Shown here piece by piece: positions 34,556-42,671 of a DNA stretch of 64,000 nucleotides (the first letter of the stretch is position 1; each line of letters begins with the position of its first letter). The notes beneath the pieces are model-generated. The model was not told the DNA's origin. It worked only from the letters and a program-made list of their open reading frames with translations, and did no database searches. The position numbers and the translations under genes were made by a program. Origin of the DNA: Paraburkholderia unamae (GTDB taxonomy: Bacteria; Pseudomonadota; Gammaproteobacteria; Burkholderiales; Burkholderiaceae); contig NZ_QLSU01000004.1 of assembly GCF_003268775.1 (NCBI RefSeq), forward strand, positions 1 to 64,000, in the 5' to 3' direction.

Positions 34556-35149
34556 CTAGTGTCCGGCAGGAAAGCAGAAGCCGAAGTCCTCGCAGCCGGG
34601 GCAGCCGGGCGCGGGGCCGGGCGTGCCGCCTGTTGCGAGCGCGAGTTCGCGCGCGAGCAGCTTCTTCCAGCGCAGACCTTCCACATTGCGCGCCACGACT
34701 TCGGGAAAAAAACGCTCCAGCATGCGCGTGACGTCGTCGCGTCCGCGCAGGCCGAGATCGCGCCACAAATGATCGGGGCGCAGGCAGGCGTGCGCAATGA
34801 TCGCCGCGAGGCAACGCGCGTCGTCGGGGTCGGTTTGCGGCGCGGCCAGCGAGTCGAGGAAGTGGAACATCGCCGTGGCGAAGGCGGCGTGCCGCGTATC
34901 CGCGATGACGTGCGCGGGCAGCGCGCCTTGCGTCACGTCGCACGCGAAATGGCGCGCGGCGAGCGCATCGAGCTGCGCCGGCGATAACCCGAGCAACGCC
35001 AGTTCGCCGCGTACCTCGCGCGCGGCGACGAGACGCGCGAAAAGCCACGCGTCGGGCGTGCGCGGCGAAGCGGGCGCGCCCGTGAGCGCGTCGCAACGCG
35101 TGGCGGCAAGGCGCTCGACATCGTGCGCATTCGGCCCGGCGTTGTTCAT
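34556..35149 (-). CDS. nifQ: NifQ-like protein with an incomplete cysteine motif
   Basis: 197 residues of the NifQ family. The C-terminal region NVEGLRWKKLLARELALATGG followed by CPGCEDFGFC is the NifQ signature. Known NifQ proteins carry C-x4-C-x2-C-x5-C that holds a Mo-Fe-S cluster and donates molybdenum for FeMo-cofactor. Here C183, C186 and C192 are present, but the first cysteine, expected at 178, is glycine. The body contains several His and Cys residues (H67, C70, H80, H95, C113, H120, C122). No nitrogenase genes lie in the window. The gene follows the molbindin gene by 25 bp and precedes modE, so it belongs to a molybdenum operon. Confidence 0.8.
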   Translation of the reverse strand: MNNAGPNAHDVERLAATRCDALTGAPASPRTPDAWLFARLVAAREVRGELALLGLSPAQLDALAARHFACDVTQGALPAHVIADTRHAAFATAMFHFLDSLAAPQTDPDDARCLAAIIAHACLRPDHLWRDLGLRGRDDVTRMLERFFPEVVARNVEGLRWKKLLARELALATGGTPGPAPGCPGCEDFGFCFPAGH

Positions 35150-35174
35150 CGCACGCCCCTATGACCGCGTTGCG

Positions 35175-35603
35175 TCAGCCGTCTACGCCGACGATCACGC
35201 TCGACGCCTTGAACAACGCGGTGGCCGGCTTGCCCGCCGCAATGCCGAGGCGATCGACGCTGTCGTTGGTCACGATCGCCGCGATCTGCGCGCCGCCCGG
35301 CGCCGCAAGCACGACTTCCGCGTTCACCGCGCCCTTCGTGACCGACGAGACCGTGCCCGCGACGACATTGCGCGTGGACACCTTGCTCGCGTCGCCGTCG
35401 ACCATCAGGATCACCGACGATGCCTTCACGAGCGCGAATGCCGGCTTGCCCGCCGCGAGACCCAGCGAAGCGGCGCTGCCATGCGTGATGATCGCGACGA
35501 TCTCGAGGCCGCCGTCGGCGCTCAGCGTGACTTCGTCGTTCACGGCGCCAGCCTTGACCGCGCTGATCTGGCCGGAGAAATGATTACGGGCGCTGGTACG
35601 CAT
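35175..35603 (-). CDS. Molbindin with two Mop/TOBE domains
   Basis: 142 residues from ATG 35603 (GGAGA six bases upstream). Two homologous halves: residues 2-69 (SARNHFSGQISAVKAGAVNDEV ... GKPAFALVKASSVILMVDGD) and 73-142 (STRNVVAGTVSSVTKGAVNAEV ... GKPATALFKASSVIVGVDG). Such di-Mop proteins (ModG type) assemble into trimers that bind several molybdate or tungstate ions in the cytosol and act as a store or buffer. First gene of the operon molbindin-nifQ-modE, divergent from modA, with a ModE box 121 bp upstream. Confidence 0.9.
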   Translation of the reverse strand: MRTSARNHFSGQISAVKAGAVNDEVTLSADGGLEIVAIITHGSAASLGLAAGKPAFALVKASSVILMVDGDASKVSTRNVVAGTVSSVTKGAVNAEVVLAAPGGAQIAAIVTNDSVDRLGIAAGKPATALFKASSVIVGVDG

Positions 35604-35723
35604 GAGAGTCTCCACAAACAGGAAAATAGACAGGACTGCCAGTTTAGCCTTGTCAGTGTGACGCGCCCAGTCGCGCGAGCGTAAATTCGACAACTCGGCG
35701 AACACATGAATGCAGCAGTCCAT

Positions 35724-35747
35724 CGTAATATATGGGCCTTTATAACG
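35724..35747. promoter_or_regulatory. ModE-box-like operator between divergent molybdenum operons
   Basis: CGTAATAT (35724-35731), eight bases, then TTATAACG (35740-35747). Same size and nearly the same arms as the other two boxes. It ends 16 bp before the modA ATG, where a bound ModE dimer would block transcription or initiation; it may also act on the divergent molbindin operon. Confidence 0.75.
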
Positions 35748-35763
35748 GTACGGGGTGTCGAAC

Positions 35764-36657
35764 ATGTTTATCCGCAAGCTGGTGGCCTCAGTTGTCGTGA
35801 TGACCGGTGTGATCGGTACGATGGGCGCAAGCGCCAACGCATTCGCCGACGAAACCGATGTCAATGTCCTCTATGCAGGCTCGCTCGTGAACCTCATGGA
35901 AAAGAGCGTGGGCCCCGCGTTCGAAAAGGAAACGGGCCTGCATTTCAAGGGCTACGCTGCGGGATCCAACAAGATCGCCAATGAAGTGAAGGGCAAGCTG
36001 CGCCGCGGCGATGTGTTCATCAGCGCGAGCCCGAAGGTCAACGCGAGCCTCATGGGCGAGGCCAACGGCAATCACGTTTCGTGGTACGTGAATTTCGCCG
36101 AGTCGCCGCTGCTGATCGGCTACAACCCGAAGAGCCGTTTCGCCAACGACTTCAAAACGAAGAAGTGGGATCAGGTGCTCCAGGAGCCGGGCATCCGCCT
36201 TGGCCGCACGGACCCGAAGCTCGACCCGAAAGGCGCCTTCACCGTCGAGCTCATGACGAAGGCCGCGCAGGCGTACAACCAGCCTGACCTCGTCGAGAAA
36301 ACGCTCGGCGCGCCGGAAAATCCCGAGCAGGTGCTGCCGGAGGAAACGCTCGTCGGCCGCTTGCAGTCGGGTCAGCTCGACGCGGGCTTCTTCTACTCGA
36401 CCGAAACCTCTGACCTGAAGATTCCGTCGATCCATCCCGCGCCCGAACTGAAGATCAAGGCGAACTACACGCTCACGATCCTCAACGACGCACCCAATAG
36501 CGCCGGCGCCGCGCGCTTCGTGAACTTCCTGCTCTCCGCCGAAGGCCGCAAGCTGCTCGCCGAGCACGGCGTGGACGTGACGAAGCCCGCCGTCAACGGT
36601 CAAAGCCAGGCGATCCCGCCGTCGGTGCAGGCCGTGGTCGACGCCGCACAGCAATGA
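35764..36657 (+). CDS. modA: Molybdate/tungstate-binding periplasmic protein (ModA/WtpA-like)
   Basis: 297 residues from ATG 35764 (GTG at 35755 is an alternative). A signal peptide ends near ASANAFADE. The mature part has the type II periplasmic-binding fold: VNVLYAGSLVNLMEKSVGPAFEKETG (ligand serine in AGSL), AAGSNKIANEVKGKLRRGDVFISASPKVN, IRLGRTDPKLDPKGAFTVELM and LDAGFFYSTETSDLKIP. It resembles the WtpA/Tup branch as much as classical ModA, so affinity for tungstate versus molybdate is open. Overlaps modBC by ATGA. Confidence 0.88.
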   Translation: MFIRKLVASVVVMTGVIGTMGASANAFADETDVNVLYAGSLVNLMEKSVGPAFEKETGLHFKGYAAGSNKIANEVKGKLRRGDVFISASPKVNASLMGEANGNHVSWYVNFAESPLLIGYNPKSRFANDFKTKKWDQVLQEPGIRLGRTDPKLDPKGAFTVELMTKAAQAYNQPDLVEKTLGAPENPEQVLPEETLVGRLQSGQLDAGFFYSTETSDLKIPSIHPAPELKIKANYTLTILNDAPNSAGAARFVNFLLSAEGRKLLAEHGVDVTKPAVNGQSQAIPPSVQAVVDAAQQ

Positions 36658-38534
36658 CACAAACCGCACAGCTCGCCGCGCGGGGCGCCGCCCAGGGCGC
36701 CGTCAAGCGCTCGCAGCCGCTCTGGTGGCTCGGCGCGCTGCTTGCGGTCTACCTGTGCGCGCCGTTCCTCGCGAGCATCCCGCAGATCGGCCAGGCGGAC
36801 TGGTCAGGCGTGGACTGGCACGCCACCTGGTCGGCGGTCGGGGTGTCGGTGGCGAGTGCGAGCGTGGCTTCGCTCGTCATCCTCGTGAGCGGGGTGCCGC
36901 TCGGCTACTGGCTCGCGCGCACGCACACGCGCGGCGTCGCGCTGCTCGGCTTCGTCGTGCAGTTGCCGCTCGCCTTGCCGCCGCTCACGAGCGGCGTGCT
37001 GCTGCTCTTTCTCATCGGGCCGTATAGCGGCATCGGCCAGCTCTTTGGCGGCTCGCTCACCGACTCGTTCACGGGCATCGTGCTCGCCGAGACGTTCGTG
37101 GCCGCGCCGTTCCTGATCGTCGCGGCACGCTCGGCGTTCAGCGCGGTCGATCCGGTCTACGACGACGTCGCCGCCACGCTCGGCCATCACGCCGCCGCCC
37201 GCTTCTTTCGCGTCACGCTACCCATTGCCTGGCCCGCTATCCGCGCGGGCCTCGCGCTCGCGTGGCTGCGCGCGTTCGGTGAATTCGGCGCGACCGTGAT
37301 GGTCGCGTATCACCCGTATTCGCTGCCCGTCTACACCTATGTCGTGTTCGGCGGCCAGGGGCTGCCTGCGATGATGCCGCTCCTGCTGCCCACGCTCGGC
37401 ATCGCGGTCATCTGCGCGGTGCTCTCCGTGTATAGCCGCAGCGCGCGCTCGACGCTGGCGGTGAACTTCGAGAACGGCGACGAACTCACCAGCATCACGC
37501 CGGCCGCCACGGTGGCGGAGAACGCCGACCTGCGTCTGTCCTTCGCGGTGCGGCGCCATCTCGGCGCGTTTGCGCTCGATGTGGCGTGGCGGCCGCAAAC
37601 GCGGCGGCTCGCGATCATCGGGCCTTCGGGCTCGGGCAAGTCGCTCGCGCTGCGCATCATCGCCGGGCTCGAGCGCAACGACGCGGGCTCGGTCACGCTC
37701 GGCGCAATCGACCTCGGCGCGCTGCCACCCGAGCGCCGCCAGATCGGCTACATGCCGCAGGACTACGGCCTCTTTCCGCACATGACGGTGGCGCAGCAAC
37801 TCGCGTTTCCCGTGGATGCGGACGCCGCCGCCGCGCGCTACTGGCTTGCGCACCTGGGCCTCGACACGCTCACGCAACGCCTGCCGCGCCAGCTTTCGTT
37901 CGGCCAGCGCCAGCGCGTCGCGCTCGCGCGCGCGCTCACGCGTCATACGCAACTGCTGCTGTTCGACGAGCCGTTCGCCGCGCTCGACACGCCGCGCCGC
38001 CGCCGCCTGCAACAGTCGCTGCGCGCGCTGCAACGCGAGATCGGCGCGGTGACGGTGATCGTCACGCACGATCCCGACGAAGCCGCCCTGCTCGCCGACG
38101 AGGTGCTCGTGCTCGAACAGGGGCGCGTGCTTCAGGCGGGCGCCGTGGCCGATGTGTTCCAGCGGCCCGCCACGCTGCGCGTGGCCGAGTTGCTCGGCTT
38201 GCACAACGTTGGCGAGGGGGTCGTGATTGCAGGCGGCGAGATCGAAACGCCCAACGGCCTGCGTCTGCCCTGCGCCGATGCTTCGCTGGCACCGGGGTCG
38301 CGCGTCATGTGGCGGGTCTCGCCGCGCTCGCTCGTCGCAACCCCGGAAGGTGCGTGGCAAGGGCGCATTGCGGGCACCTCGCTGCGTCACGGCGACCACT
38401 ACGTTGCCGTGGAGATCGCCGGAGAAACGTTCGATATCGCCGCGGAAGATGCGCCCGCCACGCATAGCGGCGACCTGCGATTCACGATCGACGCGAACGG
38501 CGTGCTCGCCTGGCCCGTTTTGCATGGCTCCTGA
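36654..38534 (+). CDS. modBC: Fused molybdate ABC permease-ATPase (ModB-ModC)
   Basis: 626 residues. Residues 1-270 are a ModB-type permease (LPLALPPLTSGVLLLFLIGP; EAA loop DDVAATLGHHAAARFFRVTLPIAWPAIRAGLALAWLRAFGEFGATVM). Residues about 285-500 are a ModC-type ATPase (Walker A GPSGSGKS, signature LSFGQRQRVALARAL, Walker B LLLFDEPFAALD, switch VTHDPDEAALLAD). A TOBE-like region follows to the end. The fusion makes a homodimer sufficient for both channel and motor. Start codon overlaps the modA stop (ATGA). An iteron-like 17-mer overlaps its own stop codon. Confidence 0.9.
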   Translation: MTQTAQLAARGAAQGAVKRSQPLWWLGALLAVYLCAPFLASIPQIGQADWSGVDWHATWSAVGVSVASASVASLVILVSGVPLGYWLARTHTRGVALLGFVVQLPLALPPLTSGVLLLFLIGPYSGIGQLFGGSLTDSFTGIVLAETFVAAPFLIVAARSAFSAVDPVYDDVAATLGHHAAARFFRVTLPIAWPAIRAGLALAWLRAFGEFGATVMVAYHPYSLPVYTYVVFGGQGLPAMMPLLLPTLGIAVICAVLSVYSRSARSTLAVNFENGDELTSITPAATVAENADLRLSFAVRRHLGAFALDVAWRPQTRRLAIIGPSGSGKSLALRIIAGLERNDAGSVTLGAIDLGALPPERRQIGYMPQDYGLFPHMTVAQQLAFPVDADAAAARYWLAHLGLDTLTQRLPRQLSFGQRQRVALARALTRHTQLLLFDEPFAALDTPRRRRLQQSLRALQREIGAVTVIVTHDPDEAALLADEVLVLEQGRVLQAGAVADVFQRPATLRVAELLGLHNVGEGVVIAGGEIETPNGLRLPCADASLAPGSRVMWRVSPRSLVATPEGAWQGRIAGTSLRHGDHYVAVEIAGETFDIAAEDAPATHSGDLRFTIDANGVLAWPVLHGS

Positions 38535-38923
38535 AAACGCTCACCTTTCGCGTCGGCATGCGTGCGCGAGCGTCTCGTCCGATGAAAAAAGCCCCTTTTC
38601 AAGGGGCTTTTTTCGGCTTCCTGACCAGACGGTTAGCGTTTCGAAGCGCCTTTTCGCACCCTCGCTCACCGGTCCCGAAAACACTCACCTTTCGCCGTTT
38701 CGCGCCCAGGCACGCAAGGTTTCGACTGCCAACACCTGGTACCCGGCAATATTCGGATCCCTTAACCTGGGACTCCCAGGAAAATGTTGCGCGCCGAAAC
38801 CAGGCGATCCTGTCCATCGGGATCACGAACCGTTGACGGCCGACAACTGGCAACGGTGATTGCGGCGCGGTTCGTCAACGAACCGATGCGACGCTACGCA
38901 CGCGGCTCCCGAATCTCCTCACC
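38529..38923 (-). repeat. Three dispersed iteron-like 17-mers (38529-38545, 38673-38689, 38907-38923)
   Basis: Minus-strand GGTGAGCGTTTTCAGGA, GGTGAGTGTTTTCGGGA and GGTGAGGAGATTCGGGA. The first overlaps the modBC stop codon and the last ends 20 bp before the stop of the convergent 340-aa gene. The first is identical to the site at 8808-8824. Confidence 0.7.
38585..38613. terminator. Bidirectional Rho-independent terminator after modBC
   Basis: AAAAAAGCCCCTT, TTC loop, AAGGGGCTTTTTT: a perfect seven-base GC stem flanked by six A and six T, so it can stop transcription from either side. Confidence 0.9.
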
Positions 38924-38942
38924 TATGACCGCGCCGCCGCGT

Positions 38943-39965
38943 TCAGATCATGAAGCGGCTGTCTTCGACGAGCACGCGCGGCAAGGGCTGGAGGTCGGCG
39001 CGCGCGAAGCGCACCAGCGAGAAGGCGCGCAGACCTTGCGGGCTTGCCGGCAGGCGCGCGAGCGGGAACACGATCGAGCCGTTGTTGCCCTCGCTGCCGT
39101 TTGCCAGCAGGACATTCATCGGGCTCAGGCAGATCTCGCGCATTTCGACGTTGGTGTGTTGCGCGGGGTTCGCAAGCACGTTGCAGATCACCGTGAGTTG
39201 ATGTTCGAGCGCTTCGCTCTTGAGCCCGAGCGCGGCGATCTCGCGCTCGTTCTGCGCAATCTGCGCTTCGACCCTGGCCACTTCGCCGGCGTTTTGCACA
39301 TCGTGCTCGCCGAACATGCGTTGCGTGCCCGCGCCGTGACGCGTGAGCAGTTGCAGGCGCGTTCTGAGCAGCGCGCGCTCCTGTTCGAGCACGTCGCGGC
39401 GCGACTCGTCGGCGCCGATCTGCGCGAGGCCTTCCAGCGCGATCTGCTCGACCACGCGCTGCACGATCTGCTCGCGCAGGTCGGCTTCGGTCTCGCCGCA
39501 CACGCGCACCTGATGGTCGTCAAAGCTCAACGTGGTCTGCATGACGTCGGTGTGCACCTCGTCGCCGTGCTGCTCGGCGCCGAAGGCGCACCGCTCGTTC
39601 AGCGCCATGCCGAGCACCGCATAAACCTCGCGCGCAAGCGGATGACTCTCGAACCAGGCATGCAGTTCGGGCGAGCGGCTCAGCACGTGGCCGACTTCGT
39701 CGGGCGCAGCGAAAAACGCGTGGATGTAGGGGTCGTTCATCCAGGTGGCGGCGCTCGCCTCGCGCGCGGGCGGCATGCGCTCCACCACGTCGCGCACGTA
39801 TGCGACCGAACACGTGAGCGCGGGCACGAGCCGCTCGCGCCACTCGGGCACGAGTGCGAGCGTGGGGCTGAGCACGAGCAGGCGCTCGATCAACGCGCGG
39901 ATTTGCGGCGTTTCCGGCGGCTGCTTCGCGCGGGCGCGCGGCCAAAGCCTGTCGAGGATGCTCAT
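38943..39965 (-). CDS. Conserved hypothetical protein (340 aa)
   Basis: Start at 39965 (MSILDRLWPRARAKQPPETPQ) is chosen; the longer frame to 40046 is poor. No signal peptide or membrane helix. An N-terminal helical part (LIERLLVLSPTLALVPEWRERLVPALTCSVAYVRDVVERMP; WMNDPYIHAFFAAPDEVGHVLSRSPELHAWFESHPL) leads to a coiled coil around 230-270 (RVEAQIAQNEREIAALGLKSEALEHQLTVICNVL) and a C-terminal beta-rich segment. I do not recognise the family. It stands alone, flanked on both sides by iteron-like sites. Confidence 0.65.
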   Translation of the reverse strand: MSILDRLWPRARAKQPPETPQIRALIERLLVLSPTLALVPEWRERLVPALTCSVAYVRDVVERMPPAREASAATWMNDPYIHAFFAAPDEVGHVLSRSPELHAWFESHPLAREVYAVLGMALNERCAFGAEQHGDEVHTDVMQTTLSFDDHQVRVCGETEADLREQIVQRVVEQIALEGLAQIGADESRRDVLEQERALLRTRLQLLTRHGAGTQRMFGEHDVQNAGEVARVEAQIAQNEREIAALGLKSEALEHQLTVICNVLANPAQHTNVEMREICLSPMNVLLANGSEGNNGSIVFPLARLPASPQGLRAFSLVRFARADLQPLPRVLVEDSRFMI

Positions 39966-40149
39966 GGGGAAACTCCGTTGCAGACCGCGCGGGTGCGGCG
40001 GCGACACGCAGGCTTGCTTGGTGGCGGGTTTGCCGGCAAGACGCACGGCACGCGACGAAACCTCCTGTTGGAAATGACTATACCGCGAATCATCGCGTAT
40101 CCGCGTGCGGACTGCCGCGTCGCAGCATTGGCCTGCAATGTCTCGACGC

Positions 40150-40592
40150 TCCCGGAAACACTCGCCTTTGCTTTACGTAAAGTCGCCGGCGTTCGAATCG
40201 CTCACGCGCGGGAAGCGCGTGACGGTGCGGCGAAAAATCGCATCGATCACACCGCAGTGAGTGTGAGCATCCCGCAGATGCTCACCTGTTGATTGTGCCC
40301 ACGTGATTTCCCTCGTTGAGGGTGTCGCGTCATGCGTGTGCGCGCTTCAACGTGGTTGCCGGATACGGTTCCCGTCAACGCTCACCCCTGCGGTTCATGA
40401 CCCAATCCAGGCTTCGAGCATCCTCGCTTTGGCGCTTGCCGCTCGATGACTTCATCAGCAATCCGAATCAATATGTCCGGCATGTGTAATCGATCCGAAG
40501 CATCCCGATTACACGTTCCGAAACCTGGGCGCGAGCAAAGGTGAGGGTTTTCGGGACGCGCGCATCGAACCCGACTCCTGGAAGTCCTCACC
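40150..40592. repeat. Five dispersed iteron-like 17-mers (40150, 40270, 40370, 40540, 40576)
   Basis: On the minus strand: 40150-40166 GGCGAGTGTTTCCGGGA (one arm change), 40270-40286 GGTGAGCATCTGCGGGA, 40370-40386 GGTGAGCGTTGACGGGA and 40576-40592 GGTGAGGACTTCCAGGA. On the plus strand: 40540-40556 GGTGAGGGTTTTCGGGA. The last two face each other 19 bp apart. They fill the otherwise empty 680-bp divergent/upstream gap between the 340-aa gene and the DsbG-like gene. This is the densest group outside the origin. Confidence 0.7.
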
Positions 40593-40646
40593 TGTCCCGG
40601 TATGGGTGAAGCCCGCGCGCGGCGATCGACTCACCGCCGCGCGCGT

Positions 40647-41270
40647 TCAGCGATAGCGTTGCAGTTCAGGATCGCTCACGGGTTGCTCCGGCAGATTCAG
40701 CATGCCGGGCAGGTCGTTCAGTTTCGGCAGGCCGCTCACGTTGGCCCAGCGGCCGCCCGAGCCTTGATAAATGAGCGTCGGCGTGCCGTCGAAACCGAGG
40801 TCCTGGAACAGCTTGATGTTGTTGTTGAGCTTTCTCTGATCGGCAGGCGGAATGTGCGCAAGCGGCGCGATGCCGCCCGATTCGTCCTTCTCCGAGTAAT
40901 GCGTCTCGAGTTCCTTGAGCAGCGCGGCGCCGTCTTTCGCTTCCAGCAGCGCCGCTGCCTTGCCTGCCGAATCGACCTTCAGAAAGCCCATAGGAATCCA
41001 ATGCACTTGCAGGCCCGCCGCTTCATACGGTTGCAGCGCTTTCCACACCAGGTGACAGTAAATACAGTTTGGGTCCATGAAGACATAAAGCGTCGACTTC
41101 ACATTCGACCCGCTCGCCCCTTCGACGATCGCACTCGCTTCGCGGAGGCTGGCGGCGGCGGTGGCCGGCAACCAGGTGGGTTCCGGCGTATCGGCGGCCA
41201 TGACGGACGTGGCGGAGGTGACCATGGCCAACGCGCCCGCGGCGATCAGCATGCGTGTGAACTTTTTCAT
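40647..41270 (-). CDS. Periplasmic DsbG/DsbC-like thiol:disulfide protein lacking the dimerisation domain
   Basis: 207 residues. Signal peptide MKKFTRMLIAAGALAMVTSATSVMAA. The thioredoxin fold starts soon after: TLYVFMDPNCIYCHLVWKALQPYE carries the C-I-Y-C active site (C69, C72), followed by LQVHWIPMGFL and the cis-proline loop FDGTPTLIYQG. DsbG and DsbC normally have an N-terminal dimerisation domain of about 60 residues; here only some 30 residues precede the fold, so it is probably monomeric and may serve as oxidant or reductant of a particular partner rather than a general isomerase. The next gene in the same direction is an outer-membrane protein whose mature N-terminus has a cysteine pair. 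Confidence 0.8.
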   Translation of the reverse strand: MKKFTRMLIAAGALAMVTSATSVMAADTPEPTWLPATAAASLREASAIVEGASGSNVKSTLYVFMDPNCIYCHLVWKALQPYEAAGLQVHWIPMGFLKVDSAGKAAALLEAKDGAALLKELETHYSEKDESGGIAPLAHIPPADQRKLNNNIKLFQDLGFDGTPTLIYQGSGGRWANVSGLPKLNDLPGMLNLPEQPVSDPELQRYR

Positions 41271-41381
41271 TCTCTTCCTCTGGCGCGGGTCGCGCCCTGA
41301 AATACGAAGCCCCGTATCTTAGGGTCAGGCGGTGGCGTGCTCCTGACGCCAGCATGGCAAAGCGGTCAGGTTGAGGCGAAA

Positions 41382-41398
41382 GGTGAGAGTTTGCGGGA
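41382..41398 (+). repeat. Dispersed iteron-like 17-mer
   Basis: Plus-strand GGTGAGAGTTTGCGGGA, 13 bp before the stop codon of the outer-membrane protein gene, in the gap ahead of the DsbG-like gene. Confidence 0.65.
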
Positions 41399-41410
41399 GC
41401 CCATGCTCCC

Positions 41411-41971
41411 TCAGAACTTGAACCGCAACTGGAACCCGATGGTAAACGGCAGGTCGTCGGAGGGGATCGGCGGAATGACGATGAAGTTCACGCCCACGCG
41501 CTTGTACGCGACCATCACGATCGGCGCGACCACGGGCCCGATCGTATGGTCGTGACCGAGACCCCAGTTGCCGTAGTTATAGCCGGAGATGATGCCGCCC
41601 ATCGCCGCGAGACGCACGAAGCCCCAGTGCAGGAACTCGGGGGCCCACACCGCGCCGCCGTAATACGAGGGCCGCCGCAACGAGTTGCGAAAACCGCCCG
41701 CCGTGAGCGCCCAGGTGTCGCCGGGCCAGCATTCGATGCCGAGACCCGGATTGAACTGTTCGAAGTCCTTGTCGGGATGAATGTGGTACGAGCCCACCAT
41801 CGCGTCGACCCAAAGACCCGAACTGCACCAGTTCGCGGCGCGCGCCGGTTGCGCACCGAGCAGCATCAGTGAGAGCAAGGGCATGAGCAGCAGGGTGGCG
41901 GCCGCGCCTCGTTTCGTCTTCTTCGCTTTCGTTATTGTTGCCGCGCCACCTGGCTTCTGCCAAAACCGCAT
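41411..41971 (-). CDS. Small outer-membrane beta-barrel protein (hypothetical)
   Basis: 186 residues: basic N-terminus, hydrophobic signal (LLLMPLLSLMLLGAQPARAA), then NWCSSGLWVDAMVGSYH, alternating strands (TWALTAGGFRNSLRRPSYYGGAVWAPEFLHWGFVRLAAMGGIISGYNYGNWG) and a C-terminus FTIGFQLRFKF ending in Phe, as recognised by the BAM machinery. Two cysteines (CSSG..., and one in GIECWPGD) could form a disulfide, fitting the adjacent DsbG-like gene. Size and pattern recall PagP-like eight-strand barrels, but I see no catalytic set. Function unknown. Confidence 0.65.
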   Translation of the reverse strand: MRFWQKPGGAATITKAKKTKRGAAATLLLMPLLSLMLLGAQPARAANWCSSGLWVDAMVGSYHIHPDKDFEQFNPGLGIECWPGDTWALTAGGFRNSLRRPSYYGGAVWAPEFLHWGFVRLAAMGGIISGYNYGNWGLGHDHTIGPVVAPIVMVAYKRVGVNFIVIPPIPSDDLPFTIGFQLRFKF

Positions 41972-42191
41972 GGGCTCTCCGTCCTTGCTTGCGCCGATCC
42001 GCTATGGGCTGTCGGTCTTCTGGTTGCTGGTTCGGGGTGAATGACGAACTGTACCGCAACCCGATGCGCGCGCAATGGAGTCCATGCTCGGATCGGGCGA
42101 CTCATGCGTCACCGCTCGCCGCCGGCATCTTGCCAGCGTCATGAGTCGTCCCGATGAAAACGCCTGTGAAATTGCCGATGAAAGCGCTGTG

Positions 42192-42671
42192 TCAGAGGCC
42201 GAGGTCGCTCAGGCCCGGATGGTCGTCGGGGCGACGCCCGAGCGGCCAGTGATAGAGGCGGTCCGCCTCGCGGATCGGCAGGTCGTTGATGGACGCGTGC
42301 CGGTGCGCCATCAGGCCGTTCGCATCGAACTCCCAGTTCTCGTTGCCGTATGAGCGAAACCAGGCGCCCGAATCGTCGCGCCATTCGTACGCGAAGCGCA
42401 CCGCAATGCGATTGTCGGTGTACGCCCACAGTTCCTTGATCAGGCGGTAGTCGAGTTCTCGCGCCCACTTGCGCGCGAGAAACGCAGCGATCGCCTCGCG
42501 GCCCGTCACGAATTCGGCGCGATTGCGCCACACGCTTTGCGGCGTGTAGGCGAGCGCGACGCGCTGCGGGTCGCGCGTGTTCCAGCCGTCTTCGGCGGCG
42601 CGCACTTTCTGGATGGCGCTCTCGCGCGTAAACGGCGGCAGCGGGGGGCGCACTTCGTTCGCATCACTCAT
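42192..42671 (-). CDS. NTF2-fold protein (DUF1348 / nuclear transport factor 2-like)
   Basis: 159 residues. The DUF1348 pattern is clear: [100 protein letters not shown], and the C-terminal [10 protein letters not shown]. It is a small cone-shaped alpha/beta fold with a pocket; no catalytic assignment. Its ATG overlaps the end of the TetR gene, so it is the target and operon partner of that regulator. Confidence 0.85.
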   Translation of the reverse strand: MSDANEVRPPLPPFTRESAIQKVRAAEDGWNTRDPQRVALAYTPQSVWRNRAEFVTGREAIAAFLARKWARELDYRLIKELWAYTDNRIAVRFAYEWRDDSGAWFRSYGNENWEFDANGLMAHRHASINDLPIREADRLYHWPLGRRPDDHPGLSDLGL

